NCBI GenBank assembly: GCA_937952245.1
Contig: CALFYS010000131.1
Span: 1 to 6,976 of the forward strand
Direction of reading: 5' to 3'
Length of the DNA: 6,976 nt
DNA from: an uncultured Alphaproteobacteria bacterium
GTDB taxonomy: Bacteria; Pseudomonadota; Alphaproteobacteria; Puniceispirillales; UBA1172
The position numbers were made by a program, and so were the translations under genes. How positions within the stretch are numbered: the stretch's first letter is position 1; the number at the start of each line of letters is the position of its first letter. The notes beneath the pieces were generated by a model that saw nothing but the letters and a program-made list of their open reading frames with translations, did no database searches and had not been told where the DNA came from. This document shows positions 1 to 6,181 of this stretch, piece after piece.

Positions 1-71
1 CAGTTATTGAATGGTGCTGTGTACAGGCTTCGAACCTCTCGCACGCCGCTCCATTCTCTTTTATGATCTCT
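1..71 (-). other. Region downstream of queG, no supported gene; tRNA 3'-end-like fragment
   Basis: This short stretch lies after the queG stop codon and runs to the window edge. I see no convincing gene or terminator. Read on the minus strand, positions 39 to 12 have the spacing of a tRNA 3' end: a 5-nt T-stem strand, the loop TTCGAAG, a 5-nt return strand with one G-G mismatch, a 7-nt acceptor strand ACACAGC, then A and CCA. No matching 5' acceptor strand (GCTGTGT) or anticodon arm lies at the right distance, where the end of queG sits instead. It is therefore not a complete tRNA. It could be chance, or a displaced tRNA 3' end of the kind left at integration sites. Confidence 0.2.
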
Positions 72-1199
72 TCACCACTCCGCCGCGACCACATCAGGGT
101 CAGTATTTTGGCGTGTTTGGTTTTTGAGGGATGCGAAATCATCCTCATCCATCAATTGCTTGAGCGCCCAGATGGCGGTGGCTTTGATCACGTCATGGGG
201 GGATGATAATTGCGCTTTGAGCGCGGGCAGATGGGAAGCCTCCCCCGAATTGCCGATAGCGATCAACACATTCCGCGTAAAATTAACATAGCCTGCCCGC
301 CGCACAGGAGTGCCGCTGAACTTGGATTTAAACCCCGCTTCATCAAGCGCCAGCAATTCAGACAAAGGCGGCAGATCAAGCCCCGCCATGGATTGCAATT
401 TCGCCTCATGCCCTTGTTGGGCGAAACTGTTCCACGGGCATACCGCCAAGCAATCATCGCATCCGAAAATCCGGTTGCCCATGGGTTTACGAAACTCAAC
501 AGGGATCATGCCGTCATGTTCGATGGTCAGATAGGAAATACAGCGGCTGGCATCCAACCGATAGGGTTCAGGAAAAGCCTTGGTGGGGCATATATCCAAA
601 CAACGGGTACAGCTGCCACAATGATCGTCGGATGCCGCGTCTTCCGCCCAATCGGCATCGGTTAAAATCACCCCTAAAAACAGCCATGATCCGTATTCGC
701 GGGAAACGAGATTTGTGTGTTTGCCCTGCCAGCCAAGCCCTGCTTGCGCCGCCAAAGGCTTTTCCATCAAGGGCGCGGTATCCACAAAGACCTTGACCAT
801 CACCCCTTCCCTCGCCGCAATCCGGCCCGCGATTTGCTTCAGCCTGCCTTTGATCACGTCATGGTAATCCCGCCCTCGGGCATAGACGGAGATATTGCCG
901 GCATCTTTCGCGCTGAGATTATCCATCGGGTCATGGTCAGGCCCGTAATTCATCACCATCACAATCGCTGTTTTGGCGGCATCCCACATGGCGGTGGGGG
1001 CGATCCGGCGATCCCGTGTTTCTTTGATCCATGTCATGGAGCCATGGTGACCATCACGGATAAAAGCATCCAGCCGATCCGCGAGATGCGGCACGGCCTC
1101 AGCGCTGGTAAAGGCAATATCGCCAAAGCCTTCTTTTAAGGCATCGTCGCGAATACGTTGACGCAATCGGGTTAATGGATCTGTTGGTTTTTTGGTCAT
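72..1199 (-). CDS. queG: Epoxyqueuosine reductase QueG
   Basis: QueG is a cytoplasmic, cobalamin-dependent iron-sulfur enzyme that reduces epoxyqueuosine to queuosine in tRNAs with a GUN anticodon, the last step of the pathway. The 375 residues match the family length (about 380 in E. coli). The catalytic region is seen in VDTAPLMEKPLAAQAGLGW at about 139-157, with Asp140 at the place of the family's proton donor. A double [4Fe-4S] ferredoxin-like segment follows: Cys194, 197, 200 and 204 (CxxCxxCxxxCP), then Cys220, 247, 250 and 254. Residues about 305-350 form the HEAT-like tail that contacts tRNA. The ATG start gives the expected N-terminus, but its Shine-Dalgarno is weak (only AAUAAG just upstream). 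It lies 36 nt after tgt with no terminator visible, so it is probably cotranscribed with the two preceding queuosine genes. Confidence 0.97.
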   Translation of the reverse strand: MTKKPTDPLTRLRQRIRDDALKEGFGDIAFTSAEAVPHLADRLDAFIRDGHHGSMTWIKETRDRRIAPTAMWDAAKTAIVMVMNYGPDHDPMDNLSAKDAGNISVYARGRDYHDVIKGRLKQIAGRIAAREGVMVKVFVDTAPLMEKPLAAQAGLGWQGKHTNLVSREYGSWLFLGVILTDADWAEDAASDDHCGSCTRCLDICPTKAFPEPYRLDASRCISYLTIEHDGMIPVEFRKPMGNRIFGCDDCLAVCPWNSFAQQGHEAKLQSMAGLDLPPLSELLALDEAGFKSKFSGTPVRRAGYVNFTRNVLIAIGNSGEASHLPALKAQLSSPHDVIKATAIWALKQLMDEDDFASLKNQTRQNTDPDVVAAEW

Positions 1200-1235
1200 A
1201 TGCTTATTTTTCAGGGGCTAGCATAACGCCAAACA

Positions 1236-2387
1236 TCAGATCGGATCAATATCACCGCGGGAATAGTCTTCATGGAATTGCCGCTGATAAGCATCGAACC
1301 GCCCTTCTTGGATGGCATCACGCGCCCCGCGGGTCAAATCCTGATAATAGGTGATGTTATGCTGGGACAAGAGCATCAGCCCCAACACTTCTTCAGCTTT
1401 GAACAAATGATGCAAATAGGCACGGCTATAGCTTTGGCAAGCTTTGCATGAACACCCTTCGTCCAAAGGTCTTGGGTCTTCGGCATGGCGGGCGTTTTTA
1501 ATATTAATCGCGCCGCGGCGGGTAAAAGCCTGACCGGTGCGGCCAGAACGTGTCGGCATAACGCAATCAAACATATCAATACCGCGGGCGATCCCGCCAA
1601 TAATATCATCAGGCTTGCCAACCCCCATCAGATAACGAGGCTTATCCGCCCGCATCAATGGCGTGGTGACTTCCAATGTTTCAAACATCGCCTGTTGGCC
1701 TTCGCCCACGGCAAGACCGCCGACGGCGTAGCCTTCGAAATCAATCTCTTCAAGGGCAGCAATACTTTCAGCCCGTAAATCCGGATAGATGGAGCCTTGA
1801 ACAATCCCAAATTGGCCATAGCCCGGGCGGTGTTGAAACGCTTCACGACAACGTTTTGCCCAGCGCATCGACATCCGCATCGAAGACGCCGCCACATCTT
1901 TTTCAGCGGGGAATGGCGTGCATTCATCAAAAGCCATGGTGATGGTGGCATCCAACATTCGCTGAATATCGGTGGAACGTTCAGGGGTCAGGCGGTGTTT
2001 TGAACCATCGAGATGCGATTTAAACGTCACGCCATCATCATCAATCTTGCGCAAATCCCCCAAGGACATGACCTGAAACCCGCCGGAATCCGTCAATAAT
2101 GGGCCATCCCAGCCCATCAATTTGCGGATACCGCCCAGCCGTTCGACCCGTTCAGGGCCCGGCCGCAACATCAAATGATAGGTATTGGCCAGAATAATCA
2201 TCGCTCCGGTTGCCCAGACATCATCAACCGTCATGGCCTTCACCGTGGCGGCGGTGCCAACAGGCATAAAGACAGGGGTTTCAATCACACCATGGGCGGT
2301 GGTCAGCGTCCCCCGCCGCGCCCCTAAATTATTCACCTGATTATGAAGGCGCTCGGTTGCTTTTAATTCAAATTGGAAAATCGTCAT
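1236..2387 (-). CDS. tgt: Bacterial-type tRNA-guanine transglycosylase (queuine tRNA-ribosyltransferase)
   Basis: Tgt swaps guanine 34 for preQ1 in tRNA Asp, Asn, His and Tyr. From the chosen start the protein has 383 residues, close to the Zymomonas enzyme. Visible landmarks are LLTDSGGFQVMSLG (Asp100, substrate-binding and catalytic), MAFDECTPFP (Asp154), the GIVQGS turn at about 194-199, and the nucleophile Asp271 in GIDMFDCVMPTRSGRTG. The zinc site is Cys312, Cys314, Cys317 with His343 (GCSCKAC and SQHN). The frame is open for six more codons upstream (to 2405). The ATG at 2387 is preferred because it sits in an ATGA overlap with the queA stop, has GGAG five bases upstream, and gives the typical N-terminus MTIFQFEL. 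It follows queA in the pathway cluster and was probably selected for coupled translation. Confidence 0.97.
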   Translation of the reverse strand: MTIFQFELKATERLHNQVNNLGARRGTLTTAHGVIETPVFMPVGTAATVKAMTVDDVWATGAMIILANTYHLMLRPGPERVERLGGIRKLMGWDGPLLTDSGGFQVMSLGDLRKIDDDGVTFKSHLDGSKHRLTPERSTDIQRMLDATITMAFDECTPFPAEKDVAASSMRMSMRWAKRCREAFQHRPGYGQFGIVQGSIYPDLRAESIAALEEIDFEGYAVGGLAVGEGQQAMFETLEVTTPLMRADKPRYLMGVGKPDDIIGGIARGIDMFDCVMPTRSGRTGQAFTRRGAINIKNARHAEDPRPLDEGCSCKACQSYSRAYLHHLFKAEEVLGLMLLSQHNITYYQDLTRGARDAIQEGRFDAYQRQFHEDYSRGDIDPI

Positions 2388-3415
2388 GATCGCTCCATCA
2401 AACACGCATCACCATAAGAAAAGAACCGGTAGTCTTGGGCGATGGCATGGCGGTACGCTTCTTCAACAAAGGCTTTACCAGCAAAGGCTGAAATCAGCAT
2501 TAATAAAGTTGATTTTGGCAGGTGAAAATTGGTCAGCAACAGATCAACCACACCAAATTCAAACCCCGGGATGATAAATAAATCTGTTTCCGCTTGATAG
2601 GCTTGAACCTGGCCGTGATCACGCCAACAGCTTTCCAAAATCCTGAGCGATGTGGTGCCGACACAAATCACCCGCCCACCATTGGCTTTGGTCGCGTTGA
2701 TCTGATCAGCGGTGGCTTGGGAAATCTCCCCCCATTCGCTGTGCATTTTATGGTCGCGAACATCATCAACCTTAACCGGAAGAAATGTCCCTGCCCCCAC
2801 GTGTAATGTCACCTCAGCCATGGATATGCCTTGGTTTTGCAAATCGGCGATCAATTCAGGGGTGAAATGCAGTCCCGCCGTCGGCGCCGCCACCGCCCCG
2901 TTATGGGCGGCAAACATGGTTTGATAATGCTCGCTGTCATCATCCCGAACACCATCAGGGCGCGGAATATAGGGCGGCAGAGGCATCACGCCTGTGGCTT
3001 CCAAGGCGGCATCAAGCGCCTCACCGGAATGGTTAAAATGAAGCCCTCTTTCACCGTCATCGCCAATAAAATCCACCTCAGCATAAAGGGTATCGGCAAA
3101 ATCAATACGATCCCCTAGCCGCAGTTTTTTGGCTGGTTTGGCAAAACACCGCCAATGATCACCATCAACACGGCGGTGCAAAGTGACTTGGATCGTGGCC
3201 TCCCCCCGCTTTCCTGTGAGGCGGGCAGGCAAAACCCGGGTGTTGTTGACCACCAGCAGATCACCAGCATTAAGGCAAGACGGCAGATCAGCAACAATGC
3301 GGTCGGTAAGGCTGCCCCCCCGCATATCCAAAAGACGGGCGGATGTTCGCGGTGATGCTGGTTCAGCCGCGATCCGTTCAGGCGGAAGGTGATAATCAAA
3401 ATCAGAAAGAAGCAT
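2384..3415 (-). CDS. queA: S-adenosylmethionine:tRNA ribosyltransferase-isomerase QueA
   Basis: QueA moves and isomerises the ribosyl part of SAM onto preQ1 at tRNA position 34, giving epoxyqueuosine. The 343 residues fit the family. Clear family blocks are DFDYHLPPERIAAEPA at the N-terminus, GDLLVVNNTRVLPARL (51-66), MPLPPYIPRP (144-153), the highly conserved AAPTAGLHF (176-184), VTLHVGAGTFLPV (202-214) with DHKMHSEWGE (221-230), VGTTSLRILES (252-262), and the C-terminal TNFHLPKSTLLMLISAFAG and YRFFSYGDACL. No frameshift is seen. The start lies 8 nt after the kdsD stop, with only a weak AGG as ribosome site, and the end overlaps tgt by four bases. In the pathway it acts between Tgt and QueG, both of which follow directly downstream. 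Confidence 0.98.
   Translation of the reverse strand: MLLSDFDYHLPPERIAAEPASPRTSARLLDMRGGSLTDRIVADLPSCLNAGDLLVVNNTRVLPARLTGKRGEATIQVTLHRRVDGDHWRCFAKPAKKLRLGDRIDFADTLYAEVDFIGDDGERGLHFNHSGEALDAALEATGVMPLPPYIPRPDGVRDDDSEHYQTMFAAHNGAVAAPTAGLHFTPELIADLQNQGISMAEVTLHVGAGTFLPVKVDDVRDHKMHSEWGEISQATADQINATKANGGRVICVGTTSLRILESCWRDHGQVQAYQAETDLFIIPGFEFGVVDLLLTNFHLPKSTLLMLISAFAGKAFVEEAYRHAIAQDYRFFSYGDACLMERS
2393..2396 (-). promoter_or_regulatory. Shine-Dalgarno of tgt inside the end of queA
   Basis: On the minus strand GGAG is followed by five bases (CGATC) and then the ATG at 2387. The site lies within the last codons of queA. It settles the tgt start in favour of 2387 over the longer frame from 2405, and suggests translational coupling between the two genes. 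Confidence 0.7.
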
Positions 3416-3423
3416 CGATCAGC

Positions 3424-4374
3424 CTAGAAAATCTGGACAACCCCAACAACCCGGCCCATGGGTTTGTCGCTTTGGTCTTCGGCGACGATCAAACATTGGA
3501 TACGGGCTTCTTGCATCCGGTCTTCCGCCTCCCCCATGCTGGCATCAGGTTTGATGGTCAATGGGCTGGCGGTCATGGCATCTTGTGCGGTTAAATCCAT
3601 GATATTGCTGTGATCCATCAAGGCACGGCGCAAATCACCATCGGTGATAATCCCCAAAAGGTTTTCATCTGTCCCCACCAAGGCCAGCCCCAAACGACCT
3701 TTGGTCATGGCCATAATCACATCCTGCATCGGGGCATGGGCATCCACAAACGGCAGATCATCCACCACCATATGGTCTGAAACTTTTGACAAAAGCCGCC
3801 GCCCCAATGACCCACCAGGGTGGGTGGCGGCGAAATCTTCGGGCTGAAACCCACGCTTTTCCATCAAGGCAATCGCCAACGCGTCCCCCATCACCAATGT
3901 TGTCAGGCCAGAGGTGGTCGGCGCTAAATTCAATGGGCAGGCCTCACGGTCAACGGCAATATCAAGCACAACATCAGCGTGACGTGCTAAGGTGGAATTG
4001 GCATCACCTGTCATGGCGATAATCTTACTGTCGAGCCGTTTTAACGGCGGCATTAAGCGAATAATTTCTTCGGTTTCGCCTGAATTGGAAATCAGGATCA
4101 TGGTATCGCCTTGCCGGACTTTGCCCAAATCGCCATGAATGGCTTCGGCGGGATGCAAAAAGATCGAAGGCGTGCCGGTTGATGCAAAAGTTGATGAAAT
4201 CTTCCGCCCAAAAAGACCTGATTTGCCCATGCCGCAAACAATCACGTGATTGGATGATGTCATCATCATATCGACCGCGCGGCTGAAATTATCGTCCAGA
4301 CCATTGATAAAACGATCAATGGCGGTTTTATAAATTTCACCCATCTGGCGGGCTGATGTAATGGCATCTTGCAT
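3424..4374 (-). CDS. kdsD: Arabinose-5-phosphate isomerase (KdsD/KpsF family), slightly short at the C-terminus
   Basis: The enzyme interconverts ribulose 5-phosphate and arabinose 5-phosphate, the first committed step towards Kdo of lipopolysaccharide. From the ATG at 4374 it has 316 residues (E. coli KdsD 328). The SIS domain shows CGMGKSG (Lys51), ISNSGETEE (Glu103), REACPLNLAPT (Glu144) and THPGGSLGRR (His185). These four line up with E. coli Lys59, Glu111, Glu152 and His193 at a constant offset of eight. Two CBS motifs follow (about 200-255 with LGIITDGDLRR, and 266-316). The second stops at VVGVVQIF, where relatives usually continue with a DLLRAG-like end. The frame extends 24 codons upstream to a TTG at 4446, but that start has poor ribosome-site spacing and adds residues unlike the family. 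KdsD genes commonly sit with lpt genes, so this neighbourhood is unusual. A GutQ/KpsF-type paralogue is possible. Confidence 0.92.
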   Translation of the reverse strand: MQDAITSARQMGEIYKTAIDRFINGLDDNFSRAVDMMMTSSNHVIVCGMGKSGLFGRKISSTFASTGTPSIFLHPAEAIHGDLGKVRQGDTMILISNSGETEEIIRLMPPLKRLDSKIIAMTGDANSTLARHADVVLDIAVDREACPLNLAPTTSGLTTLVMGDALAIALMEKRGFQPEDFAATHPGGSLGRRLLSKVSDHMVVDDLPFVDAHAPMQDVIMAMTKGRLGLALVGTDENLLGIITDGDLRRALMDHSNIMDLTAQDAMTASPLTIKPDASMGEAEDRMQEARIQCLIVAEDQSDKPMGRVVGVVQIF

Positions 4375-4460
4375 GATAATTCTTTGGTCAGCTGATAACA
4401 GATATAATCTTGAGACGGTTGTACCCGCCTTCGCGTGATTTTGCAAAACCTATCGTTGAT

Positions 4461-5075
4461 TTAAACCTTTAAAACACGTTCAGCATTGGCTTGGTCTTCG
4501 GGGGTGTTGATGTTGAAAAACGGATCAGGGATACCGTCAAATTCCACCTCCGCCATGGTGTAATCCGCGGTGAAACGATCAATTTTACGAATATCGTTAT
4601 TGACCAGCTGATCGCGCAAATCAGACCTGATCTCAATCGGCCATAACCCCACCACCGGATGCCGCCGCCCAAAAGAATGGGCGCGTGCCAAATAGCAATC
4701 ATCCCCAAGGCCTTGCACCAGTCTTTGCACCAAATCATGGGGGATAAAAGGCGCATCACCGGGCAGGCTTAACACATGGGTGGCGGTGGGTTGATGCAGT
4801 GCCGCCCAATCAAGCCCCGCCAAAATTCCCGCCAATGGGCCGGGGTTTTCATCAACACTATCGGCAACAACAGGCAGGTTATAGGCTTGAAACCGCCCCG
4901 GGTCACCATTGGCATTGATCACCATTTGCCCGCATTGCGGGCTGGCGCGATCCAAGACGTGCTGAAGCAAGGTTTTGCCCGCCAATGGCACCAAGGGTTT
5001 ATCCACCTCCCCCATGCGGCGACCCAGCCCTCCAGCCAGCACAACGCCGACAATATTGGCTTTCAGCAATGACAT
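4461..5075 (-). CDS. mobA: Molybdenum cofactor guanylyltransferase MobA
   Basis: MobA attaches GMP from GTP to molybdopterin cofactor, producing the guanine dinucleotide form used by DMSO-reductase-type enzymes such as formate dehydrogenase. From the chosen start it has 204 residues (E. coli about 194). The nucleotidyltransferase signature is VVLAGGLGRRMGEVDKPL (about 11-28). After it come VINAN (52-56), ADS with Asp72, GPLAGILAG (79-87), LPGDAPFIP with the metal-binding Asp107, RRHPVVGLW (138-145), and the closing FFNINTPED (187-194). The frame is open upstream to 5180, inside fdhD. The ATG at 5075 is preferred because GGGGGA lies seven bases upstream and the fdhD stop is only 1 nt away. The next-best ATG, at 5090, overlaps that site. 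Its placement behind fdhD matches a shared role in formate dehydrogenase maturation. The similar nucleotidyltransferase MocA is less likely, because the sequence spacing follows MobA. Confidence 0.93.
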   Translation of the reverse strand: MSLLKANIVGVVLAGGLGRRMGEVDKPLVPLAGKTLLQHVLDRASPQCGQMVINANGDPGRFQAYNLPVVADSVDENPGPLAGILAGLDWAALHQPTATHVLSLPGDAPFIPHDLVQRLVQGLGDDCYLARAHSFGRRHPVVGLWPIEIRSDLRDQLVNNDIRKIDRFTADYTMAEVEFDGIPDPFFNINTPEDQANAERVLKV

Positions 5076-5076
5076 A

Positions 5077-6033
5077 TCAGCGTCCCCCATCCGATCTTTG
5101 AGAAGAAGATTGCTGACGTTGGGGGGATAATTGATCGTCATCACCTTCAACATCTGGGGCTGATAACGCGGCATCATCATAAATAATCCGTTCCGCTCCT
5201 GATAAGACCGTGAACCGCTTGCCCCGCGCCCTGCCGATTAAGGTCAAGCCTGCTTTCCGCGCCAGCTCAACCCCTGTTTCGGTAAATCCTGACCGCGAGA
5301 TCAGAATAGGGATTTGCATTTGCACGGTTTTGATCACCATCTCGCTGGTCAGGCGGCCGGTGGTATAGAACACTTTATCGGCGCCCGCCTCACCGCGTAA
5401 AAACATCCATCCGGCGATTTTATCCACCGCGTTATGCCGCCCCACATCTTCCATATAGACCATCGGGCTGTCGCCTTTCGCCAAAACACAGCCATGGATA
5501 GCCCCTGCCGTCAGATAAAGGCTGGGGGCGGTGTTGATCTGTTTTGTCAGCGCCATCATTTGACTGGTGGAAATCCGCGCGTCTTGATTGAGGGTGACGG
5601 CATCAAAATGATCCATCATATCGCCAAAAACCGTCCCTTGAGCGCAGCCACTGGTGCGGATTTTCTTTTCCAATTTGGCTTCGTAATTGGTCTCGCGCTC
5701 GGTTCTGACAACGATTACCCCAAGGTCTTCATCAACATCAATGGCGGTAATCACGTCATCATCGGCCAACATATTCTGATTGCGCAAAAAACCAACCGCC
5801 AGCGCTTCCGGCCAATCCCCCAATGTCATTGAGGTGACAATCTCTTGGCGATTGAGAAAAATGGTCATGGGTTTTTCCACAACAACAGGCACATCAATGG
5901 CCTGCCCATCTTCATCAAAGCCTTTGACCGTCGCGGTCAGCCCACTGCCTTCGGGTTGCGGCATCAAAGGGGCGGGCGGGGCGTATTTATTGCGTAAATC
6001 ATCCATCCTTCTAAAATGGGGGATGATGGCCAT
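5077..6033 (-). CDS. fdhD: Formate dehydrogenase accessory sulfurtransferase FdhD, single-cysteine form
   Basis: FdhD passes sulfur from a cysteine desulfurase to the molybdenum cofactor destined for formate dehydrogenase. Family blocks are VEKPMTIFLNRQEIVTSM, the active-site loop RTSGCAQGTVF, TAGAIHGCVL, EDVGRHNAVDKI, TTGRLTSEMVIKTVQMQIP and the cofactor-binding LIGRARGKRF. The loop keeps one cysteine, and glycine stands where the second cysteine of the classical CxxC would be. After the core (ERIIYD) a hydrophilic tail of about 30 residues, rich in Asp, Gln and Ser, overlaps the leader of mobA. The start is uncertain. A TTG at 6075, an ATG at 6033 and an ATG at 6006 are all in frame, and none has a well-spaced ribosome site (AGAAGG directly abuts the 6006 ATG). 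I chose 6033, giving 318 residues. It is the first gene of the minus-strand row and diverges from nadK. Confidence 0.92.
   Translation of the reverse strand: MAIIPHFRRMDDLRNKYAPPAPLMPQPEGSGLTATVKGFDEDGQAIDVPVVVEKPMTIFLNRQEIVTSMTLGDWPEALAVGFLRNQNMLADDDVITAIDVDEDLGVIVVRTERETNYEAKLEKKIRTSGCAQGTVFGDMMDHFDAVTLNQDARISTSQMMALTKQINTAPSLYLTAGAIHGCVLAKGDSPMVYMEDVGRHNAVDKIAGWMFLRGEAGADKVFYTTGRLTSEMVIKTVQMQIPILISRSGFTETGVELARKAGLTLIGRARGKRFTVLSGAERIIYDDAALSAPDVEGDDDQLSPQRQQSSSQRSDGGR
5083..5088 (-). promoter_or_regulatory. Strong Shine-Dalgarno of mobA inside fdhD
   Basis: On the minus strand GGGGGA encodes the glycines near the end of FdhD and is followed by seven bases and then the ATG at 5075. It is the strongest ribosome site among the minus-strand genes. 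It fixes the mobA start and suggests that ribosomes ending on fdhD re-initiate on mobA. Confidence 0.7.
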
Positions 6034-6084
6034 AAAAACAAGAACAACCGCTGGTGATGGCGTTATTGAGACCAATGTGATACA

Positions 6085-6105
6085 TAGGGTAGCGTTAAAA
6101 CCCTA
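6085..6105. repeat. Inverted repeat TAGGGT / ACCCTA
   Basis: A perfect 6-bp inverted repeat, TAGGGT at 6085-6090 and ACCCTA at 6100-6105, is separated by 9 bases. It lies between the divergent fdhD and nadK starts, where an operator would be expected. It is short enough to be chance, and I do not recognise a regulator consensus. Confidence 0.35.
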
Positions 6106-6121
6106 ATACTGGCTCAAGTAT
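6106..6121. repeat. Inverted repeat ATACT / AGTAT
   Basis: A perfect 5-bp inverted repeat, ATACT at 6106-6110 and AGTAT at 6117-6121, has a 6-base centre. It begins exactly where the preceding inverted repeat ends. The pair may form one composite operator or be coincidental. Confidence 0.3.
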
Positions 6122-6170
6122 CGTTGCAGTCATTCAGTTGTTCGGGGCTAATGGTCAGGCGGCCATGGTC

Positions 6171-6175
6171 AGGAG
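6171..6175 (+). promoter_or_regulatory. Shine-Dalgarno of nadK
   Basis: AGGAG is followed by six bases (ATAAAG) and the ATG at 6182. This is ideal spacing and supports that start for NAD kinase. Confidence 0.8.
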
Positions 6176-6181
6176 ATAAAG

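Larger units (their letters stand above)
6034..6170. promoter_or_regulatory. Divergent intergenic region between fdhD and nadK
   Basis: This is the only gap in the window that must hold promoters for both directions. I could not find a convincing sigma-70 pair. A weak plus-strand candidate is TTGCAG at 6124-6129 with CTAATG at 6148-6153 (18-nt spacing). For the minus strand only an isolated TTGAGC near 6112-6117 stands out. Two abutting inverted repeats occupy 6085-6121. No RNA gene or riboswitch fold is recognisable by eye. Confidence 0.45.

Noticed and set aside
4..54. 16-residue open frame downstream of queG on the minus strand
   Set aside because: It is very short, its composition is unlike its neighbours, its ribosome site is weak, and no family resemblance is seen.
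12..90. Complete tRNA or tmRNA on the minus strand at the left edge
   Set aside because: The T-arm and CCA geometry is good, but no 5' acceptor strand complementary to ACACAGC occurs at any plausible distance, no anticodon arm is visible, and the expected body overlaps the end of queG. The alanine-type G-U pair needed for tmRNA is also absent.
210..665. Plus-strand open frame of 151 codons inside queG
   Set aside because: It is antisense to a well-conserved gene, has no family features, and its sequence reads as a shadow of the queG frame. The same applies to the other long opposite-strand frames over tgt, queA, kdsD, mobA, fdhD and nadK.
4403..4408. Perfect TATAAT on the plus strand, a possible antisense promoter into mobA
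   Set aside because: No -35 element lies at 16-18 bases. The nearest TTG-containing hexamer leaves only 13 bases.
4375..4446. Longer kdsD starting at TTG 4446
   Set aside because: The AGG upstream leaves only about two bases of spacing, and the extra 24 residues do not resemble the family N-terminus. The ATG at 4374 gives the expected length.
5076..5180. Longer mobA starting at 5180
   Set aside because: The extra 35 residues lie wholly within fdhD and precede the conserved nucleotide-binding signature by far more than usual. The ATG at 5075 has the strong ribosome site.
6061..6090. ModE-like molybdate operator (CGTTAT and TACATA) upstream of fdhD
   Set aside because: The half-sites are about five bases too far apart compared with the E. 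coli modA operator as I remember it, and the second half lacks the closing AACG. The resemblance is probably chance.
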